A stretch of 64,000 nt of DNA from Budorcas taxicolor (taxonomy: Eukaryota > Chordata > Mammalia > Artiodactyla > Bovidae), in the NCBI RefSeq assembly GCF_023091745.1, contig NW_026291792.1:868001-932000 (forward strand), written 5' to 3'. Positions 59,932 to 64,000 of the stretch are shown here, one piece after another (the first letter of the stretch is position 1; each line of letters opens with the position of its first letter). Both the position numbers and the translations under genes were made by a program. The notes beneath the pieces are model-generated. The model was not told the DNA's origin, did no database searches, and saw nothing but the letters and a program-made list of their open reading frames with translations.

Positions 59932-59972
59932 GCGCTGGGAGCCTGGTGCTCTCCGTGCTGTGCTGAGTCTGG
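59932..59972 (+). repeat. Beta patch inside an alpha first half
   Basis: The monomer starts as alpha (CAACTTCTGGGTGCCC, CACAGCCAGGGG), then reads the beta text GCGCTGGGAGCCTGGTG and CCGTGCTGTGCTGAG, and returns to alpha at CACTTGCCCTCCCC and CTCTAATAG. The two switches lie less than about 100 bp apart, consistent with a short conversion tract. Confidence 0.65.
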
Positions 59973-60269
59973 GCGGCCAAGCAACTGCTGGAGGAGCCCT
60001 GCACTTGCCCTCCCCTTCCTCTAATAGAGCCCTCACTGCTGGATCGCTTGGCAGGGTGCAAGGCAACGACCCCAAAGCAATCCCCAAGGACGCCTGGGGC
60101 CTGGCTGCAATGGCAAGGCAGGAGCGGAGCTGAGGCCAGGAAGGCGCCAGTTACCTCTCCCAGCATCGCACAGTCTGATCCTTCCTGGGCAGGAAGGCTA
60201 GCAGCGAGGCAAGCCTGGGCAAGTCTCGCCCAGGGCAGAGCAGCCTCGCGCAAGGAACTTGACTAGATC

Positions 60270-60311
60270 CGGCCTCTGAGCAGAGCTGGAGCTCTGCTGT
60301 ACTGGAGGCGC
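60270..60311 (+). other. Alpha-to-beta switch at the conserved core (right region)
   Basis: The left flank is alpha (AAGGAACTTGACTAGATCC) and the right flank is beta (GTGCAGCCACACGCAGC). The downstream text GGGCACCGTTCAAGAGG is private and recurs near 63814 after the same type of switch. Confidence 0.75.
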
Positions 60312-62291
60312 CCTGGGCACCGTTCAAGAGGTGAGTGCAGCCACACGCAGCTGGGCTGCCTCCTCTTCCCCCGAGGAGGCTGGCTCCCAGCATGCTGTGC
60401 ACTAGGCTTCCAGGAGGGGGCGCCCCGCGCTTCCTGCAGGTCTTGGCTCAGGGGCTGCTTCGCCTGAGCTGGGGCTGTGGGCGGGAGCCCAGACACGCAG
60501 GGGCAGGCCCCAACCACCTGCACACGTCTCTGCTGGGGAGGAGAGCGCTAGGGAAATGACGTCTGTCAGGCAAATTCTCAGTGCCCACGGAGTCAGCCTC
60601 CGGGTGTGTGGGGCTGCAGACCACAGCCAGGGGACCTGGGAGCCTTGTGCTCTCTGTGCGGCGCTGAGTCTGGGAGACCAAGCAACCGCTGGAGGAGCCC
60701 TGCACTTGCCCTCCCCTTCCTCTAATAGAGCCCTCACTGCTGGAGCGCTTGCCAGGGTGCAATCCACCGACCCCAAAGCCGTCCCCAAGGACGCCTGGGG
60801 CCTGGCTGCAAAGGCAAGGCAGGAGCGGAGCTGAGGCGAGGAAGGCGCCAGTGGCCTCTCCCAGCATCGCACAGCCTGCGCCTTCCTGGGCAGGAAGGCT
60901 AGCAGCGAGGCAAGCATGGGCAAGTCTCGCCGAGGGCAGAGCAGCCTCGCAAAAGGAACTTGACAAGATCCAGCCTCTGAGCAGAGCTGGAGCTCTGCCG
61001 TACTGGAGGCGCACTCATCTCCGCAAAAGCAGGGATTGCAGCTGCAAGCGGCTTGGCTCCCCCGACTCTTCCAAGGAGGCTCGCTTCCCCGCGAACTGTG
61101 CACGTGGCTTCCAGGCAGGGCCGCCCCGCGCCTCCTGCAGGTCTTGGCTCAGGGGCCGCTTCCCCTGAGCTGGGGCTGTGGGCTGGAGCCCAGACACGCA
61201 GGGGCAGGCCCCAACCTCCTGCACACGTCTCTGCTGGGGAGGAGAGCACTCGGGAAATGACGTCTGTCAGGCACCTTCTGGGCGCTCACGGAGTCAGCCT
61301 CCAGGTGTGTGGGGCTGCAGACCCCAGCCAGGGGCCCTGGGAGCCTGGTGCTCTCCGTGCTGTGCTGAGTCTGGGCGGCCAAGGAACCGCTGGAGGAGCA
61401 CTGCAGTTGCCATTCCCTTCCCTATGACAGAGCTCTCACTGCTGGAGCCCTTGGCAGTGTGCAACACACCGGCCCCTAAACCCACTGCAAGGACGCCTGG
61501 GGACTATGTGCAAAGGCAAGGCAGGAGTGGAGCTGAGGCCAGTAAGGCGCCTGTATCGTCTCCCAGTCTGGCGCAGCCTGCTCCTTCCTGGTCAGGAAGC
61601 CTAGACGCGAGGCAAGTCTGGGCCAGGCTCGCCCAGGGCAGAGCAGCCTCACGCCAGCAACTCTGCCACATCGGGCCTCTGAGCAGAGCTGGAGCTCTGC
61701 CGTACTGCAGGCGCACTGGGCTCCGCCCAAGGGATTGCAGCCACACGAGGCTGGGCTGCCTCCTCTTCCCCCGAGGAGGCTCGCTGCCAGCATGTTGTGC
61801 ACTAGGCTTCCAGGAGGGGGCGCCCCGCGCTTCCTGCAGGTCTTGGCTCAGGGGCTGCTTCGCCTGAGCTGGGGCTGTGGGCGGGAGCCCAGACACGCAG
61901 GGGCAGGCCTCAACCACCTGCACACGTCTCTGCTGGGAAGGAGAGCGCTAGGGAAATGACGTCTGTCAGGCAACTTCTGGGTGCCCACGGAGTCAGCCTC
62001 CGGGTGTGTGGGGCTGCAGACCACAGCCAGGGGACCTGGGAGCCTTGTGCTCTCGGTGCGAGGCTGAGACTGGGCGGCCAAGCAACCGCTGGAGGAGCCC
62101 TGCACTTGCCCTCCCCTTCCTCTAATAGAGCCCTCACTGCTGGAGCGCTTGCCAGGGTGCAAGGCACCGACCCCAAAGCCGTCCCCAAGGACGCCTGGGG
62201 CCTGGCTGCAAAGGCAAGGCAGGAGCAGAGCTGAGGCCAGGTAGGCACAAGTGGCCTCTCCCAGCAACGCACAGCCTGCTCCTTCCTGGGC

Positions 62292-62990
62292 GGGAAGGCT
62301 AGCAGCGAGGCAAGCCTGGGCAAGTCTCGCCCAGGGCAGAGCAGCCTCACGCAAGGAACTTGACAAGATCCGGCCTCTGAGCAGAGCTGGAGCTCTGCCG
62401 TACTGGAGGCGCACCGGCTCCGCAAGAGCAGGGCTTGCACTGCAAGCGGCTTGGCTCCCCCGACTCTTCCAAGGAGGCTTGCTTCCCCGTGAACGGTGCA
62501 CGTGGCTTCAAGGCAGGGACGCCCTGCGCCTCCTGCAGGTCTTGGCTCAGGGGCCGCTTCCCCTGAGCTGGGGCTGTGGGCGGGAGCCCAGACACGCAGG
62601 GGCAGGCCCCAACCTCCTGCACACGTCTCTGCTGGGGAGGAGAGCACTCGGGAAATGACGTCTGTCAGGCACCTTCTGGGCGCTCACGGAGTCAGCCTCC
62701 GGGTGTGTGGGGCTGCAGACCCCAGCCAGGGGCCCTGGGAGCCTGGTGTTCTCCGTGCAGCGCTGAGTCTGGGCGGCCACGCAACCGCTCTAGGAGCCCT
62801 GCAGTTGCCATTCCCTTCCCTATGACAGAGCTCTCACTGCTGGAGCCCTTGGCAGTGTGCAACGCACCGGCCCCTAAACCCACTGCAAGGACGCCTGGGG
62901 AGTATGTGCAAAGGCAAGGCAGGAGTGGAGCTCAGGCCAGGAAGGCGCCTGTAGCATCTCCCAGTCTGGCGCAGCCTGCTCCTACCTGGT
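62292..62990 (+). repeat. Isolated copy of an HOR-E monomer
   Basis: This unit matches 58793-59491 (offset 3,499 bp, five monomers) and the equivalent copy-1 segment. It shares CAGGGCTTGCACTGCAAGC, GTGAACGGTGCACGTGG, CTTCAAGGCAGGG, TGGTGTTCTCCGTGC and GGCCACGCAACCGCTC. Its flanks do not match HOR-E, so it is a transposed or converted one-monomer block. Confidence 0.85.
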
Positions 62991-64000
62991 CAGGAAGCCT
63001 AGGCGCGAGGCAAGTCTGGGCAAGGCTCGCCCAGGGCAGAGCAGGCTCGCGCAAGGAACTTGACTCGATCCGGCCTCTGAGCAGAGCTGGAGCTCTGCCG
63101 TACTGGAGGCGCACTCGGCTCCACAAAAGCAGGGATTGCAGCTGCTAGCGGCTTCGGTCCCCGACTCTTCCAAGGAGGCTTGCTTCCCCGCGAACTGTGC
63201 ACGTGGCTTCGAGGCAGGGACGCCCCGCACATCCTGCAGGTCTTGGCTCAGGGGCCGCTTCCCCTGAGCTGGGGCTGTGGGTGGGATCCCAGACACGCAG
63301 GGGCAGGCCCCAACCTCCTGCACACGTCTCTACTGGGGAGGAGAGCACTCGGGAAATGACGTCTGTTAGGCACCGTGTGGGCGCTCACGGAGTCAGCTTC
63401 CGGGTGTGTGGGGCTGCCGAACCCAACCAGGGGACCTGGGAGCCTGGTGCTCTCGGTGCGGCGCTGAGTCTGGGCGGCCAAGCAACCGCTGGAGGATCCC
63501 TGCAATTGCCCTCCCCTTCCTCTAATAGAGCCCTCACTGCTGGAGTGCTTGGCAGGGTGCAAGGCACCGACCCCAAAGCCGTCCCCAAGGACGCCTGGGG
63601 CCTGGCTGCAAAGGCAAGGCAGGAGCGGAGCTGAGGCCAGGAAGTCGCCAGTGGCCTCTCCCAGCATCGCACAGCCTGCTCCTTCCTGGGCAGGAAGGAT
63701 AGCAGCAAGGCAAGCATGGGCAAGTCTGGCCGAGGGCAGAGCAGCCTCGCAAAAGGAACTTGACAAGATCCAGCCTCTGAGCAGAGCTGGAGCTCTGCTG
63801 TACTGGAGGCGCCCTGGGCACCGTCCAAGAGGTGAGTGCAGCCACAAGAAGCTGGGCTGCCTCCCATTCCCCCGAGGAGGCTAGCTGCCCGCAAGCTGTG
63901 CACTACGCTTCCAGGCGGGGGCGCCCCGCGCTTCCAGCAGGTCTTGAATCAGGAGCGGCTTCGCCTGAGCTGGGGCTGTGGGCGGGAGCCCAGACACGCA

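Larger units (their letters stand above)
1..64000. repeat. ~700-bp GC-rich satellite array, about 91 head-to-tail monomers
   Basis: The landmark GGGAAATGACG (or a one- or two-base variant) ends its ATG at 369, 1070, 1771, 2474, 3176 and so on to 62657 and 63358. This gives 91 occurrences with a mean spacing of 699.9 bp. Every monomer contains the same ordered blocks: the landmark, a GTGTGTGGGGCTG block, CAAAGGCAAGGCAGGAG, a CCTTCCT/AGGAAG dyad, a GAGCTC dyad, CCTGCAGG, and GTGGGCGGGAGCC followed by CAGACACGCAGG. All copies are in one orientation, with no insertion of unrelated DNA. The window opens with a 369-bp partial monomer and closes with a 642-bp partial one, so the array continues on both sides. 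Higher-order organisation is typical of mammalian centromeric or pericentromeric satellites. Membership of the ruminant satellite II family (about 0.7 kb) is inferred only from length and base composition. Confidence 0.97.
59614..64000. repeat. Mixed, partly chimeric monomers at the right side of the window
   Basis: Landmarks at 59857, 60558, 61259, 61958, 62657 and 63358 are 699-701 bp apart. Monomers here mix alpha and beta text within single units. The variant GGGCACCG(T/T)CAAGAGGTGAGTGC near 60314 recurs near 63814 with one base changed, five monomers later. One HOR-E-like monomer is embedded at 62292-62990. The final monomer is cut by the window end. Confidence 0.75.

Noticed and set aside
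1..64000. CRISPR array or bacterial repeat region
   Set aside because: Repeats are contiguous without spacers, are about 700 bp long, and no prokaryotic gene is present.
1..64000. Ribosomal DNA spacer or another gene-bearing tandem repeat
   Set aside because: No rRNA, tRNA or conserved coding segment was recognised in the monomer, and two classes of 0.7-kb unit with HORs fit a satellite.
1..64000. Transposon-derived or endogenous viral sequence
   Set aside because: No terminal repeats, poly-A tails, target-site duplications or recognisable polymerase, integrase or transposase motifs were seen in any frame, and no unit breaks the 700-bp period.

Overview
The whole window is one uninterrupted tandem satellite-DNA array and contains no recognisable gene. 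The repeat unit is GC-rich and about 700 bp long. An invariant landmark (GGGAAATGACG or a close variant) recurs 91 times between positions 369 and 63,358. Its mean spacing is 699.9 bp and its range is 694-703 bp. All copies run in the same direction. I saw no inversion and no interspersed SINE, LINE or LTR insertion. The many open frames on both strands are by-products of a GC-rich, stop-poor repeat; they recur at the repeat period and in overlapping frames.

A kilobase-scale GC-rich satellite with higher-order structure points to a mammalian centromeric or pericentromeric array. The monomer length and GC-richness fit ruminant (bovid/cervid) satellite II, which is about 0.7 kb. That family assignment is an inference from length and composition; I could not compare sequences. 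Other roughly 0.7-kb mammalian satellites, such as the canid one, remain possible.

Two monomer classes alternate. The alpha class carries CTCTAATAG, a perfect TTGCAGCTGCAA palindrome and a CACGTG E-box. The beta class carries TATGACAG, GCATGCTGTGCAC, a CTCF-like core and usually a CENP-B-box-like 17-mer. Monomers are arranged into successive higher-order repeat (HOR) domains of different multiplicity: 1-5.27 kb, diverged monomers with a faded six-monomer echo; 5.75-8.55 kb, a duplicated 1,399-bp dimer; 9.24-22.33 kb, HOR-A, about nine copies of a 1,401-1,402-bp dimer in two subtypes; 22.33-25.59 kb, mixed monomers; 25.59-32.86 kb, HOR-B, a roughly 1,400-bp dimer with 2.8- and 3.5-kb superstructure; 33.06-42.31 kb, HOR-C, a 2,100-bp trimer nested in a 4,200-bp hexamer; 44.0-50.76 kb, HOR-D, a 3,487-bp pentamer built from 1,393- and 2,094-bp blocks; 51.19-59.6 kb, HOR-E, two nearly identical 4,199-bp hexamers; 59.6-64 kb, mixed and chimeric monomers.

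The most interesting signals are these: the rapid change of HOR multiplicity along 64 kb; alpha/beta switch points that repeatedly fall at a conserved core containing the dyad GCAGAGCTGGAGCTCTGC; a dense set of short dyads in every monomer; CTCF-like cores in beta monomers, two of them perfect; and CENP-B-box-like motifs that are absent from the most homogenised domain (HOR-A2).
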